From assembly GCA_963995525.1 (NCBI GenBank), contig OZ023205.1, forward strand, positions 52,858,619 through 52,922,618: DNA of 64,000 nt. Reading direction: 5' to 3'. The notes beneath the pieces were generated by a model that worked only from the letters and a program-made list of their open reading frames with translations, ran no database searches and had not been told where the DNA came from. Source of the stretch: Escarpia spicata. Taxonomy: Eukaryota > Annelida > Polychaeta > Sabellida > Siboglinidae. A program made the translations under genes and the position numbers. This document shows positions 45,301-55,499 of the stretch, piece after piece; position 1 is the first letter of the stretch, and each line of letters opens with the position of its first letter.

Positions 45301-45600
45301 TAGGCTCTAGTTCATCCTGTTCTTCCTTCAACCCCTGTACCAATTTCAGGACCTCGATAGCTTTGGAGTTGCAGGCTTTACAGAACCAGTGTAGCTGTTC
45401 TCCGTGATTTTCTATGACCTTGTACGCCTCTCTTGATATGTCTTCACACTCTATGTGGAACTATGCTCCGCAGTACTCGCACTTAAGTCCCCTGTCAGTT
45501 TTTATCACTTGTTTTTTGCATAGCCCACATTTATTTACCATTTTCTTGTGTGACTGTCCAACACTGCTTTCACCTGTTTGCGACATATCGCACTAGACTA
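42330..45600 (-). mobile_element. CR1-like LINE, degenerate, RT core deleted
   Basis: ORF1 starts at ATG 45586-45584 with a PHD-type finger (CGLCKKQ, CEYCGA, FHIEC, WFCKAC) broken by an in-frame TAG, followed by a coiled-coil part. ORF2 pieces are: endonuclease start 'ISVNARSLLNKLDKMQF' near 44440, a decayed core, the RT linker (43843-43403), and RT 'HIYKKGIKSQPSNYRPVRL' then 'KPSQHGFWKGRSCLTHFL'. From there the frame jumps straight to 'LEKVQCWAIRMI', omitting roughly 200 residues including the catalytic Asp boxes. The 3' end lies near 42330. It sits within intron 1 of the P2X7-like gene. Confidence 0.85.
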
Positions 45601-46679
45601 TAATAGAATGCTGTTGTTTACTATTTATTGTTTACCTATAATCCAAGTGCCAGTGAAACTTCCAAGACCAAGGACCAGGCAAGACCTAAGCTACCTTGGT
45701 GCTACAGGACATCATGTGCGCTAGCAAAGATTTGTCACCCAGGGCGGCTTTGGTTTTTTAATGTCCTGTTGAAAAAGCCTATTAGTATATAATTTTATGT
45801 GCGCCTATTTATTGTCAGTCTTGCCTGTCCTACTGTATTTTACATAAATGTTGTTAAGCTATAGTTATTTTAATAATGTGTAGTTTCTTTTTTGGTGTAA
45901 CTAATATATATTTATAACTATAGTTAATGTATATTTATTTTTGTATACGCAGATTGTTTGAGTTGTTTTGGGGGCGATTTTGGTTTAATTATTGTTTACA
46001 GATCCGCCATTTTGTTTACGAAGTTTCTGTCGGACCTCATAATGAGCAGTTATATATACTAAACACATACACAATTACCTTCACCGACATGCTCTTCGTG
46101 CTGTCGAGTCGCAGCCGTTTTCTGACAGCAGACATACTCCTTTCGCTGAACCAAAAAATCAACTTGGCACTTTCCACAGCGACACCAGTCGCCAGTCAGT
46201 TACGTCTCGGCTTGTTAGTCGCCTCTGCATTTCCACTTCCCGCGGGTCTTCTTTATCATGCTTACGGCCACCAATACGCTCTGGTCTATCTTGCAATACT
46301 GGCCCTTGTCTTTGCGGTTGAAACCGATATCCAGCTACTTCTGAATCCATTTAATCAGACGAACAGTCAGAACCGTAGCGACACGCCATCTTGTCTAAAC
46401 TCAGTGGGTAACGCAGCGCAGCGCCACCTGACATTTTTTGGAAACACTAGTACACACAAAATCCAGAAAAGTACGCAGCATTGCATACGTCATTTTCTGT
46501 TCAAAAATGGCGCGATTCATGAAATTCAATAGAGGGTGTGTCCAATTGTTTTTAAGTAAACCACTGACGTTAAAAATATGATTATAGTTGGAAATAGTTA
46601 GTTTGCATTAACACTTTTAGGTGCTTAAAGTTCCCTCATGTTTCCCGTTAATATATATATGGATGACCTTAGTTAGTTG

Positions 46680-47025
46680 TTAAATCGCTGTAGAATCGGT
46701 TGTCACACTGGCAAAACAAACGTGAACCATCTGATGTAAGCGGATGATGTCGTATTAATATCTCCGTCCAAGAAACGGCTTCATGGGTTAATAAAATCCT
46801 AGCAATGTTGGCGGTGCATGTGGTGATGAAAACATATAGAATGTATGGCTTCATCATTACCAGTATCTGCTTAATTATGTACCTGGCTCTCCACCACATA
46901 CTAAAACGATTGACATATATTGCAGCAACATGCAATTTTATGATCAAATGATTGTTGATGTTAAAGAAATACAAGAAATAATTCAGGCGATGCCTACAGG
47001 AAAAGCTCCTGGTTATGACTGTATA
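46680..47025 (+). pseudogene. Rearranged LINE reverse-transcriptase fragments
   Basis: The plus strand at about 46690-46795 reads 'GCHTGKTNVNHLM' then stop, 'ADDVVLISPSKKRL' (a YADD box with Tyr changed to stop). At about 46952-47025 it reads 'VDVKEIQEIIQAMPTGKAPG', an earlier RT segment. The order is inverted relative to a normal RT, so two fragments were joined or rearranged. Confidence 0.6.
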
Positions 47026-47095
47026 CGAGTAGTATACTAGGTATTTTCACGACTTACGCGTGAGTATGAGTGAAGCAAAAGCAATGACGTCATAT

Positions 47096-47436
47096 CTAGG
47101 TCAAGATCAAGGTAAAATATATAGGTCAAAGGTCAAGTCTCGCCACTTGGCGGATAGGTCGTGAACTATAAATATCGCCACCTAGCGGAATTTTGATGAA
47201 CTAAATGCATAGACCACAGTTCAGTACTGCCTAAATTCGTGTCTCTTATTTTTGTCAAATGGCGCCTCCCGACGGACAGATCATAAACTATAAATACCAC
47301 ACACACACACTCACATGCACACCCCTGGCGGATAAGTCGTGAACTAAATATGGGTCCTGCCTAAATTGGTGCGTCTTATTTATGAAAATTGGCGCCCTTT
47401 GGTGGAAAGGTTACGAACTGAAAAAGAATTACAAAA
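47096..47436 (+). repeat. Dispersed ~100-bp-unit satellite, copy 1
   Basis: Degenerate units contain CCTAAATTxGTGxGTCTTATTT, ATTGGCGCC and GGCGGATAxGTCGTGAAC. A reverse-complement copy lies at about 55500-55870. The best stretch is near-identical over 80 bp or more. Confidence 0.8.
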
Positions 47437-48350
47437 CCAACTCTAAAAATGTCCAAGGCCTACCAACTCTAAACATTTCTAAGTCCTACCAACTCTAACA
47501 ATTTGTAAGTCCTACCAACTATGAAAATTCTCGTTGGACTAAGTTTGGTTCGTGCAACTTGGTCTAAGTTTAGTGTTTCATTTGTCCGACTAGTTGGTCT
47601 ACGTTCGATTCGTGCAAATTGTTGTTCTAAGTTTGATACGTGCAACAGGTTTATACCTGTCTATTGCGTGAACATTTTCGAATTCCACGCGTTATACCTG
47701 TCCATTGTGTAGAAATTGCGGCGGAACCTGTCCATTGTGTGCGGCGGAATTTCACGAGGTAGACCTGTCCATTGTGTGGAAATTGCGGCGGAATTTCACG
47801 AGGTAAACCTGTCCATTGTGTGGAAATTTCGGCGGAATCTGTCCATAGTGTGGAAATTGCGGCGGAATTTCACGAGTTATATGTGCCCATTGCTCTGTTT
47901 TTACGTGTCTATTTGCCCCATTGCTCACTTTTTACCTGTCTGTTTGATTCATTGCTCCATTTTTACCTGGAAAGCACGTTTGTTTGCACGTTTGTCAGTG
48001 AAAGTTTGCAAATTTGAAAGTTTAAAAGTATGTTTGTACGTTTGTTTGCACATTTATCAGTGAAAGTTTGAAATTTTTTAAGTTTAAAAGTATGTTTTAG
48101 GTTTGTTTGCAAGTTTGTTACCAACTCTACAAATTTCTAAATCCTACCAGCTATAAAAATGTCTAAGTCCTACCAACTCTAAACATTTCTAAGTCCCGCC
48201 AACTCAAAACATTTCTAAGTCTTACCAGCTATAAAAATGTCTAAGTCCCGCCAACTCTAAAAATGTCTAAGTCCTACCAACTTTAACAATTTCTAAGTCC
48301 TACCAACTCTAAACATTTCTAAATCCTACCAACTATAAATGAATTCCACA
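47437..48350 (+). repeat. Composite minisatellite cluster
   Basis: Contains two arrays of a ~28-bp unit (TACCAACTCTAAAAATGTCT form) at about 47440-47530 and 48110-48340. Between them lie CCATTGTGTGGAAATTGCGG-type units (47690-47890) and a ~62-bp unit with GTTTGTTTGCACGTTTGTCA (about 47960-48120). It is not CRISPR: the units are contiguous, without unique spacers. Confidence 0.85.
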
Positions 48351-49056
48351 TCATTTGTTTGTATTTAATTTTTCTAACATGTGGTGGGTTCGGACATTCC
48401 GTCGAATATTTTGTTGAAATTCTGGTCACAGAAGTGTTTCTTTATGGCAAACACATACGACAAAGTTTGTAAAGTGACACTTGTATGTGGAAATGTTAGA
48501 TTTATGAAATGTCATGCAGTAATAATAGCCCCTTCGCTACTGATTCGTATACCGGGAAACGTCCGCATCCATTCTTGAACACGCAGCCTGCACTGCTCAG
48601 TGTTCATCTCTTCTTCCAATTCTCGACACACTCCGCCCCACTATCAGCCGCTTCGCTATCTTGAATGAAGTTTCCGTCAACCGCCGATACCGAAGTCACG
48701 TGCTCGCGCGCGGGGGAAAACGTTCGTTCGAGACCACATATACTTTTATACAACTAGCAGTGCACTTTAAATAAATACATTTTCTCATCGATTGTTTCGG
48801 AGGCGAAGTGTACAAAAAACCGGGACATTTTTACAGAAACGCGGGACCGACAATAAAAAGCGGGATTTCCCGCCCGAAAACGGTACTGTTGACACCTATG
48901 CCCTAGACCCTTGGAAATGTACCCTCGTCCAAATAAAAAAAATGAAGTTACACCGAGGAGGCGGCGATAAATGTTCAACAACCCCCCCCCCCCCCCCCGA
49001 CTTCCGATGTTCACCAGTATCGCGGAGAAGCTGACGTTACGGCGCAGAAGCGAAAC

Positions 49057-49127
<71 letters not shown>

Positions 49128-49529
49128 TGAGTGTGTGTGTCACACATTATAATATCTTGTAAGCTAACTATATTGTCACAGTTCTTCTGCTGGAGGTAGG
49201 GGAAATGGTCCATTTCTTCCTTCTTTTGTTTAATATCTTGCGATAACTGTAACGTAAAAACATAGACAAAATTAGGTACAGTGTCATGTGTTTGTCAGAC
49301 AGGATGACATTTGAAACAACTTGATTAGTCAATTCAACAGGCTATCATCATAATGTATATATACCGAAAATATTGTCTTGTCTTGTCTAAAATAAAAACA
49401 TTATTTGTAGTATTAGGTATGAATGCGTAATACAGAGCGTACTATATACAATATATTTCGAAGATGCTTTGTATTTATGTTTGTGTGCTTCAACTCAATA
49501 AATATACTTTAAAAAAAAAGAAATATACC
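48351..49529. other. No confirmed gene; poly-C and (GT)n tracts
   Basis: A C run of about 16 lies near 48984-48999 and (GT)n at 49060-49131. A minus ORF piece from about 48612 starts 'MNTEQCRLRVQEWMRTFPGI' and then breaks. It may be the remnant of a zinc-finger transposon gene, but support is weak. Confidence 0.4.
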
Positions 49530-50106
49530 AGATTGCAAGCCTTAGTAACTAAGGTTAATATAAGTTGTAATTTATCATTAATTTCTACAATAACTGAAAT
49601 CATGAAATCACTACCAAATTATTTTGGAGAACTATATTTCACCACATTGTGCTAGAATTTCACAATCTGTGCAAATACACTTTTTTAAATGTAGAAGTTC
49701 CTTCATTATTTTTTTCATTGTGATTTACATCATGCTAAAATGGTGTAGTAGTTACAACAATTAAGATTATAGCATACAATAGTAAATAACAGCTTTGAAC
49801 ACCATGTTTCTAAATGAGCCAGTATTGTGTGTGCTCATGCTGTGGCTAATTCACTTGGAAGAACCTAGTATTCTCCGTCATTCATCAGCACAGATATGTG
49901 TCTATTTGTTTTCCACATTTGTTTAGTTAATTTCCACCAGACAAAATCATATTTCCACAACTTTAGCTATGAGCTGATTTGACAACACCACATCAGTTTA
50001 CAGGCCTTAGTAAATAAGATTAATATTGAGCATTAATTTCTATAATAACTGAAATCATGAAATCACTACCAAATTAGTTTGCGAAACTATATTTCACCAC
50101 ATTGGT
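49530..50106 (+). repeat. Two-copy direct duplication (~465-bp period)
   Basis: About 110 bp at 49530-49650 recur at 49996-50106 with about 85-90% identity, sharing AACTGAAATCATGAAATCAC. Sequences following each copy are only weakly alike. Confidence 0.7.
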
Positions 50107-50524
50107 TATGCAAACACTGTAGAGTACCAAACTAGTGGTTGAGTTAGTGCTATATGGGTGCTTAATATTCTCTAAATTGTCAATATGTGATGCTCACAAT
50201 ATAGCTAGTTACATGGAGGAATAATAGTTTCCACCTCCCCAGTCACTTACTTTTGTGTAATAATATGTTAGTGAATATCACCAAACAGTGAGTATAATTA
50301 GAGAAAAATGTAATACTGGCAGAACAAATGGGAAAAACATGTGGTCACTTCCACAAAACAAGATGGCAGACACTGTAAAAATAATTGGTCAGAGTATGGT
50401 CAATGGTCACTAGAGGGTAGTTCAATAATAACAATGAGACATGTGCCACTGACATTAAATAGCATGGAACTGCAGTGTCGGTGAATACAACATAGTTCAT
50501 ATATCATGGAATGAGAAACATGAC

Positions 50525-52263
50525 AGTCCTCCCTTTCAGATTGTTCGTTGCTCATTCCTCAATGAGCTTCTTCGACGGAATACAAAAATTAACGCGTGTC
50601 GAACGACGAGGTACCACGGGCTGATCAACAGGGACAGACGGTTCATCGTTCATGGCTTCGTCAGGCTGGTGTTCGTCAACGTCGAGAACGGGCAAGTCGG
50701 GAACACCGTTGTCGTATTGCTGCTGATCCGTCTTTGTAGGACATTCAGTCGCGAGTGCAGCAGAACGCTTCAGATTGCGACGGCGGTTCGTTGTTGGAAC
50801 GGAACGCGACTTCAGCTGATCTTCATGTTGGCGGCAATGTCCATCAGGTCCTTTGACAATGAAGATTTTCTTTTGGGCATGACCAGTCACTTTTCCAACC
50901 ACCCATTTTGGACGATTTGGGATGAAATCTCTGTAATAGACCGATTGATAATTTCGGCTTGGCTGGCAATGTTGATTTCTTCTGTGTTTTATGTTTGTGC
51001 ACATGTGGTTGTAGAACTGAGAGAGAAGACCGCAGCTGGTGTCCGAGCATCAGTTCAGCTGGAGTACGACCAGTTGTGCAATTTAGAGTGACACGGTATT
51101 GCTGAAGGAATTCTCGCAATGTCAGATGTTTCGTGTTCCTCTCCCCTCTGACAGCTCGTTTCATGGCCCGTTTGAAAATACCAAAATGCCGTTCAGCTTC
51201 ACTGTTCGATGGTGGGTGAAATGGCGCAGAAGTCAGATGTGCGATCGAGTGTGCATTGCACCAGTCAGCAAACGTCTTTGAGGCATACTGCGGGCCATTG
51301 TCGGATACAATTGTCTCAGGCAGGTCCCAGACGTAGTAGTCTCAGATGTCGGATACTTGCTTAATTTAAGAACGTGCGGCCATTTCGAGTGGGCATCCAT
51401 CACGACCAACCACATGTAATCTAAGAACGGACCGGCAAAATCAATATGAAAGCACTGCCATGGGTGGTCCGGAACGGGCCATGCAGAGAGATTTTCAGGT
51501 TGATTTGGGCCTGTTTCGGCACGAGCTGTGCAGTCCTTGCAGTGGGCGACGATGTAGACCTCGATATTAGGTCACCATACATGCATGCGTGCGAGCGACT
51601 TCATGCGCACTATTCCAATGTGCGTCAAGTGCAGCATGTTGAGGACACTAGCAAGTGCAGTCGGAATGATGACTCCGGAGTCGCGTAGAAGGACACCATC
51701 CTTCGATCTGATCTCCGTCTGGGAGTTCAGGTAAGTACGAACTTTGTCTTTATCCTGATTATGCGGTCACGTGGATGGCCATCCATTTGCAACGAAGTCT
51801 AGCACCTTGCCAGAATCGGGTCCTTTCTGGTGTAGTCGGCGACGGTTTCCAGAGAGCGGCAAATTGACAATGACAATCAATGTCGAACAAGTTCACTTCC
51901 TTTGTCGATTTCGGCTATGCTCTCCTCTTTGTCGAAGCTCGGATCGGGATCAATGGGCAGGCGAGACAGAGCAACTGCATTGGCGTGTTCAGCACACTGT
52001 CTGTAGACGATGTGGAAACCGTAGTACATCATTATCAGTGCCCATCGTTGCAGTTGTAGCGTCATCACTGGTAAACTCTTCTCTGGACTAAATATGGCCA
52101 GCAGAGGTTTGTGATCTGTGGTGAGCTGGATGTGGCGACCACTCAGGTACTGGTGGAATTTCCACACACCGAAAATGATTAACAGTGCATCCTTCTCCAC
52201 CTGGCTGTAATTCTTCTCTGCCGTCGTCAGCGTTTTGGAGGCGAAGGCGTATCCAGTCCTCAT
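50525..52263 (-). mobile_element. Ty3/gypsy remnant (RNase H, integrase, C-terminus)
   Basis: RNase H is read from 52263 ('YAFASKTLTTAEKNYSQVEKD', 'LTTDHKPLLAIF', 'RWALIMMYYGF'), then a decayed integrase head and core ('MWLVVMDAHSKWPHVLKL' near 51415). Next come 'TTGRTPAELMLGHQLRS' (51164 frame) and a chromo-like/C-terminal tail ('RPKWVVGKVTGHA', 'RRSTRVNFCIPSKKL'). Multiple frameshifts are present. Just past the stop, GAAAGGGAGGAC followed by TGTCATG looks like a purine tract and LTR start. RT is missing upstream because a SINE and other sequence adjoin. Confidence 0.85.
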
Positions 52264-52374
52264 GACTGCTCAAAGCGCTTTATATTTTACTCCCTGGCAG
52301 ACCTCTTTGCTCGAACACCATCTCGACTTCTCTGGGAAGCATCCAGCTAAGGTGCAATTAATGCGCGAAGACTG

Positions 52375-52547
52375 TTCGTACACAAATATCCACTGTCTAT
52401 AGCCAGGTACTCACTCATACAGCTGAGTGAACTGAAGCAACGTATAATGAACGAACTTGCCCAAGGTTCGACACCGCCGCACAGGATTCGAACCCGGGTT
52501 CTCTCGGTTGAGAGTCGAAAGCTCTAGCCACTGCACCACGGCGCTAC
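52375..52547 (-). mobile_element. tRNA-derived SINE
   Basis: The minus strand starts GCGCCGTGGTGCAGTGGCTA with an A-box. An anticodon-arm-like stem (CGACTCTCAACCGAGAG) and the B-box GGTTCGAATCC follow. A non-tRNA body runs to about 52375. The head pairs well in the D and T arms but the acceptor is imperfect. It abuts the stop of the Cys/His ORF on its left. Confidence 0.85.
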
Positions 52548-53030
52548 ACGATATTACACAACTGTTCGGATGTCACGTCGAATAGCTTCACACCTGGGTT
52601 TAACAAAACACTCAAACAGTCTTTCACCACTGCAATTGAATTAATGGCCTCCACAGCCTGGTCAAAGTGCATGTAATTTTGAATGTCATCAGATAACATA
52701 CAATCGTGATGAAATTTATTAGGATGGTCTATTTCGCAACCGCGGCATTGTCGTATTGAAAGTTCAAAGATGCTACAAGCTATCTGACGTGCAAGCGTCT
52801 TCTTCATTTTGGTCACAGGGAAGTAAATGGTAAAGTTCGGTCCAGCAAAGGCAGGAGCGGAAGTTGCGACATTGGCAGCATGGGTAGAAGGTGTGACATT
52901 GGCAGCATGGATAGAAGGTGTGACATTGGCAGCATGGGTAGAAGTTGTAACGTCTTTAGGAGCGGAAGTTGGTGTCGACACAGAGACCACTCGTCGCAGC
53001 TTTGGTGGTATCGGGCCGTCAATGTAGTTC
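52544..53030 (-). CDS. Unknown Cys/His-motif protein, terminal exon, truncated by SINE
   Basis: A splice acceptor (TTCTTGCAG) opens a 161-codon frame. The first part has three 10-residue Ser/Thr/Ala repeats ('STHAANVTP' type). The second half is a compact domain: 'KKTLARQIACSIFELSIRQ', 'CRGCEIDHPNKFHHDCML' (CxxC followed by HP..xxHxC, possibly zinc-binding), and an all-helical tail. The stop TAG arises at the border with the SINE, so the natural C-terminus may be lost. I have a vague memory of similar CxGCxxxHP proteins in virus-like or mobile contexts but cannot name the family. Upstream exons were not found. Confidence 0.5.
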
Positions 53031-53421
53031 TGCAAGAATATTTCAAGAATATTTAAAATAATGTTTATTTGTGTCTCTTTCCGGTTACCAATGCCAGGTT
53101 ATGAATGTTATGGTAACTAGAATTAGGCTTGAAAGATTTTTACCGAAGAAGCCCGAATTTAAACACTACCGTACGAAAAAAACATAAAAACGGTATAATA
53201 TCAGTTTGAACAATAAACGACGAGTTTGTAGACTTGACCACTGATATAGTAATGTAGAAAAAGAGTATTAGCTATGTTGGTATTAGGGTTGTTGAAAACT
53301 GGCAACAAAATGTCAACGTCATATTATAACACCAAATTTGTGTTACGCCGACATAGAAAAAATACCCGGATGTTAAATGACGCTACTGAAATGGTGAAAC
53401 TTGTAGAATAAAATAATACAA

Positions 53422-53603
<182 letters not shown>

Positions 53604-53719
53604 GACACTAAATTGATAGGAATTACATAGGGAACTGCCTTTATTTTGTTGTCCCACAGTCCGGGCAGGTGAAGGGCCTCTGCGATGGTGGTAGTTATCT
53701 CGGAGTCGATAGGGGCTCC

Positions 53720-54064
53720 TCATCCGCATTGAACCATAATATACATGTCAGAGGCAGCGTAACCGTGTCGTTCGGATTGCAAATGTCCCCTATCGTCGAC
53801 AATCATACGCTTCTTGTAGTATCTGCACCCGATGTAGAAGGGAATATGCTGGCGTACTTTGTCGATAAGGAGACCTCTGATCTTAATAACGGAGTCGACG
53901 TTCACTCTCCCTTCCAGAGTTGGGACGTCCACGACCTCTTGTTCCGTCGGCCAGGAAGGACGGTTGATCACCGACATGATGGCTCGGCTCGTCGGCTCGT
54001 CTCTCAATTCTGCTGCATCGCGAAGGCGGTAATAGGGTATCTTCAACGTGATGTTATCAGCCAT
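53720..54064 (-). CDS. Unknown 114-aa protein, unit C of the three-ORF cluster
   Basis: ATG at 54064-54062 lies about 50 bp after a TATATAAG box (54119-54112). The 114-aa product starts 'MADNITLKIPYYRLRDAAEL' and ends 'MYIMVQCG'. It is charged, without signal peptide or membrane segment, with several Tyr and Arg. No family recognised. The upstream promoter block at 54136-54175 is shared with the two ORFs further upstream on the same strand, so these may be co-regulated single-exon genes. Confidence 0.6.
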   Translation of the reverse strand: MADNITLKIPYYRLRDAAELRDEPTSRAIMSVINRPSWPTEQEVVDVPTLEGRVNVDSVIKIRGLLIDKVRQHIPFYIGCRYYKKRMIVDDRGHLQSERHGYAASDMYIMVQCG

Positions 54065-54135
54065 GGTGTCGTCGTGATTCGAATGACGGTCTGACTGGAA
54101 GAGCACCGCGCTTATATAGTTAGTGAATGTGCCGA

Positions 54136-54175
54136 AAGGTTACATGGGCGTGCCTATTAAGCACGGACCTCAGAT
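54136..54175 (-). promoter_or_regulatory. Shared promoter block, unit C copy
   Basis: Plus-strand reading AAAGGTTACATGGGCGTGCC...ACCTCAGA. The central E-box is degenerate (TACATG). Confidence 0.6.
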
Positions 54176-54293
54176 ATTATAAATAAAGGTATAGACTGTA
54201 GAGTAGATCATTGATGGTTGGTTTGGTTGCCGGAGCTGATGTCAGAGACGAAATCGGTTTGGTCGTCGAACTCGTCGTTGAACTGGTCGTTGG

Positions 54294-54410
54294 TCATTGG
54301 TCCAGGTTGATTGTCGGGGTCGAGGGATCGAGTGATTCCGTGGTCGGAGCAGGCTGCCTCTTCGGTAGCAAAATCCCTTGTCGGACGTCATCACTAGTCA
54401 TGTTGTTCAT
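54294..54410 (-). CDS. Short ORF, unit B; probable truncated paralogue of the SERTA gene
   Basis: ATG at 54410-54408 is preceded by TATAAAAG (54462-54455) and by the sequence TATATCTTACATTTTG also found before the SERTA ORF. The 38-codon product ('MNNMTSDDVRQGILLPKRQP...') aligns loosely with the SERTA protein's N-terminus ('TDTVRDVAGGYKRR') but stops before any SERTA motif. It may be a decayed duplicate or a small independent peptide gene. Confidence 0.4.
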   Translation of the reverse strand: MNNMTSDDVRQGILLPKRQPAPTTESLDPSTPTINLDQ

Positions 54411-54479
54411 ATTCCAAAATGTAAGATATAATGACCACAAAAGCTGACGCAGGTCTTTTATAACAATTCGACAGAACAT

Positions 54480-54522
54480 AAAGGTCACGTGGGAGTGTTG
54501 AATGAGCATGAACCTCAGATAG
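54480..54522 (-). promoter_or_regulatory. Shared promoter block, unit B copy
   Basis: Plus-strand reading AAAGGTCACGTGGGAGTG, with CACGTG at 54486-54491 and the ACCTCAGA end conserved. Confidence 0.65.
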
Positions 54523-54608
54523 CTAATACTCTTTTGTAAGAATGTGGTTGGATCTGAAAAGAACCGTTTCTCCTATGTAAAGACTATATGTACCTCGTCG
54601 AGTATTTC

Positions 54609-54899
54609 TTATGATGATGAGGGACACACGAGTTCCTGTTGTTGGTCGCGCTTTATCCGCGACAGTGTGTTCTTGATGAGCACAGAGCGCCGGAGGCAAG
54701 ACACCGGATCGTGCGTCTTGCGCAGTTTCTCGATCGACAACCTCAAGAGGCGTCGTGTCTCCTTGCGGTGATTGGATGTGGTCAGCGGCGGAGATAGTCG
54801 CTTAGCAGGCTGGTAGTCACACAGGTTGATCGCCGGGTGTCGTCGTTTGTAGCCTCCGGCAACATCTCGGACAGTGTCGGTAGATGAAATCGAACTCAT
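54609..54899 (-). CDS. SERTA-domain protein, unit A
   Basis: A single-exon frame of 96 aa. Residues 1-45 contain basic clusters ('GYKRRHP', 'PAKRLSPP'). Residues 48-86 fit the SERTA motif: 'TRRLLRLSIEKLRK', then 'CLRRSVLIKNTLSRI', the LRxSVLIxNTLxxI signature of SERTAD/CDCA4/Taranis. Those proteins are nuclear co-regulators of E2F and bromodomain/PHD factors. The protein is much shorter than known SERTA proteins (about 160 aa or more) and lacks a C-terminal acidic transactivation region. The CACGTG-containing block lies at 54929-54972. Relative to unit B, a ~40-bp piece holding the TATA box is missing upstream. Confidence 0.75.
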   Translation of the reverse strand: MSSISSTDTVRDVAGGYKRRHPAINLCDYQPAKRLSPPLTTSNHRKETRRLLRLSIEKLRKTHDPVSCLRRSVLIKNTLSRIKRDQQQELVCPSSS

Positions 54900-54928
54900 T
54901 TTCAAAATGTAAGATATAAACAAAACAT

Positions 54929-54972
54929 AAAGGTCACGTGGGCGTGCCGAGTAAGAATGAACGTCAGAGTAC
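54929..54972 (-). promoter_or_regulatory. Shared promoter block, unit A (SERTA) copy
   Basis: Plus-strand reading AAAGGTCACGTGGGCGTGCC, with CACGTG at 54935-54940 and AACGTCAGA at the end. A 24-bp direct duplication (AAAATACACGCGCGGACTGC type, 54976-55028) follows upstream of the gene. Confidence 0.65.
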
Positions 54973-55029
54973 AAAAATACACGCGCGGACTGCTGAGTTG
55001 AAAATACACACGCACGGACTGCAGAATAG

Positions 55030-55499
55030 ATGAGAGTTGGACAGCGAATACAAGTTCATACCAGCTTGCAACCGGGCAATCAAATTAGGTAAGTGCAAAT
55101 GTCCTATGTAAAACTGTAGCATTAATTAAAAACTATAGCACTGATGAATGTTAAAAGATAGGGAGACCTTGAGTTTGTTAATAAAGATGTCCGAAAGAAT
55201 ATTACATGTTCAGGAATCACTCCACGTCTGCAGTTAATAACAGACATAGATACACAAAAATTTACAACACCTATGTGTTAAAACAGGAAGCAGTCGACGT
55301 ATGCTAGTAATAAGAGACACTACTAGTTCCCTACCGATTCGCCAGGATTGGACCTATTTCATAGTTGTAAAGGTATAGGCTAGGGGGCGTTATACCTAAA
55401 ACAAATTGACCACAACCTATGATATATAAGAAAAGACACCATTGCGCATACGCAGTGACCTATTTAATGACGTCTTTGACCTATTTTTATAATAAAAAG
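55030..55499. other. No gene seen
   Basis: Intergenic sequence between the SERTA unit and the second satellite copy. Nothing recognised. Confidence 0.35.

Larger units (their letters stand above)
40178..46350 (-). pseudogene. P2X7 C-terminal-like Cys-rich domain gene, three exons, frameshifted
   Basis: Exon A is 46350-46079 (donor GTAATT), exon B 40834-40702 (acceptor TTGCAG, donor GTAAGT) and exon C 40331-40178 (acceptor TTTCAG). Phases 1 and 2 match across the introns. Exon A has 'DWCRCGKCQVDFL' and 'EYVCCQKT', exon B 'LRCVRNGHGFGILCLEQL', exon C 'RWAAYRQFIWWIHGRLGR' and 'RRVVAC'. This is the order of the zinc-binding ballast-like domain of the P2X7 tail, which exists as a stand-alone protein of about 180 aa in many invertebrates. 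In exon A a 7-bp tandem duplication (GACTGGC, near 46185-46198) shifts the frame just before WCxCG, so this copy is probably broken. Intron 1 holds a CR1 LINE and nested MITEs. Confidence 0.68.

Noticed and set aside
45927..46532. 201-codon plus-strand ORF
   Set aside because: It is the antisense shadow of exon A of the P2X7-like gene, whose Cys motif, splice donor and downstream exons on the minus strand are much better supported.
47437..48350. CRISPR-like repeat array
   Set aside because: Repeat units are contiguous and of several kinds, without unique spacers, in animal DNA. Best described as minisatellites.
48381..48620. Minus-strand zinc-finger-like exon
   Set aside because: The start 'VQEWMRTFPGI' is suggestive, but the frame breaks and no complete Cys/His set can be assembled.
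52480..52547. Functional tRNA gene
   Set aside because: A- and B-boxes are good, but the acceptor stem is imperfect and a SINE body follows.
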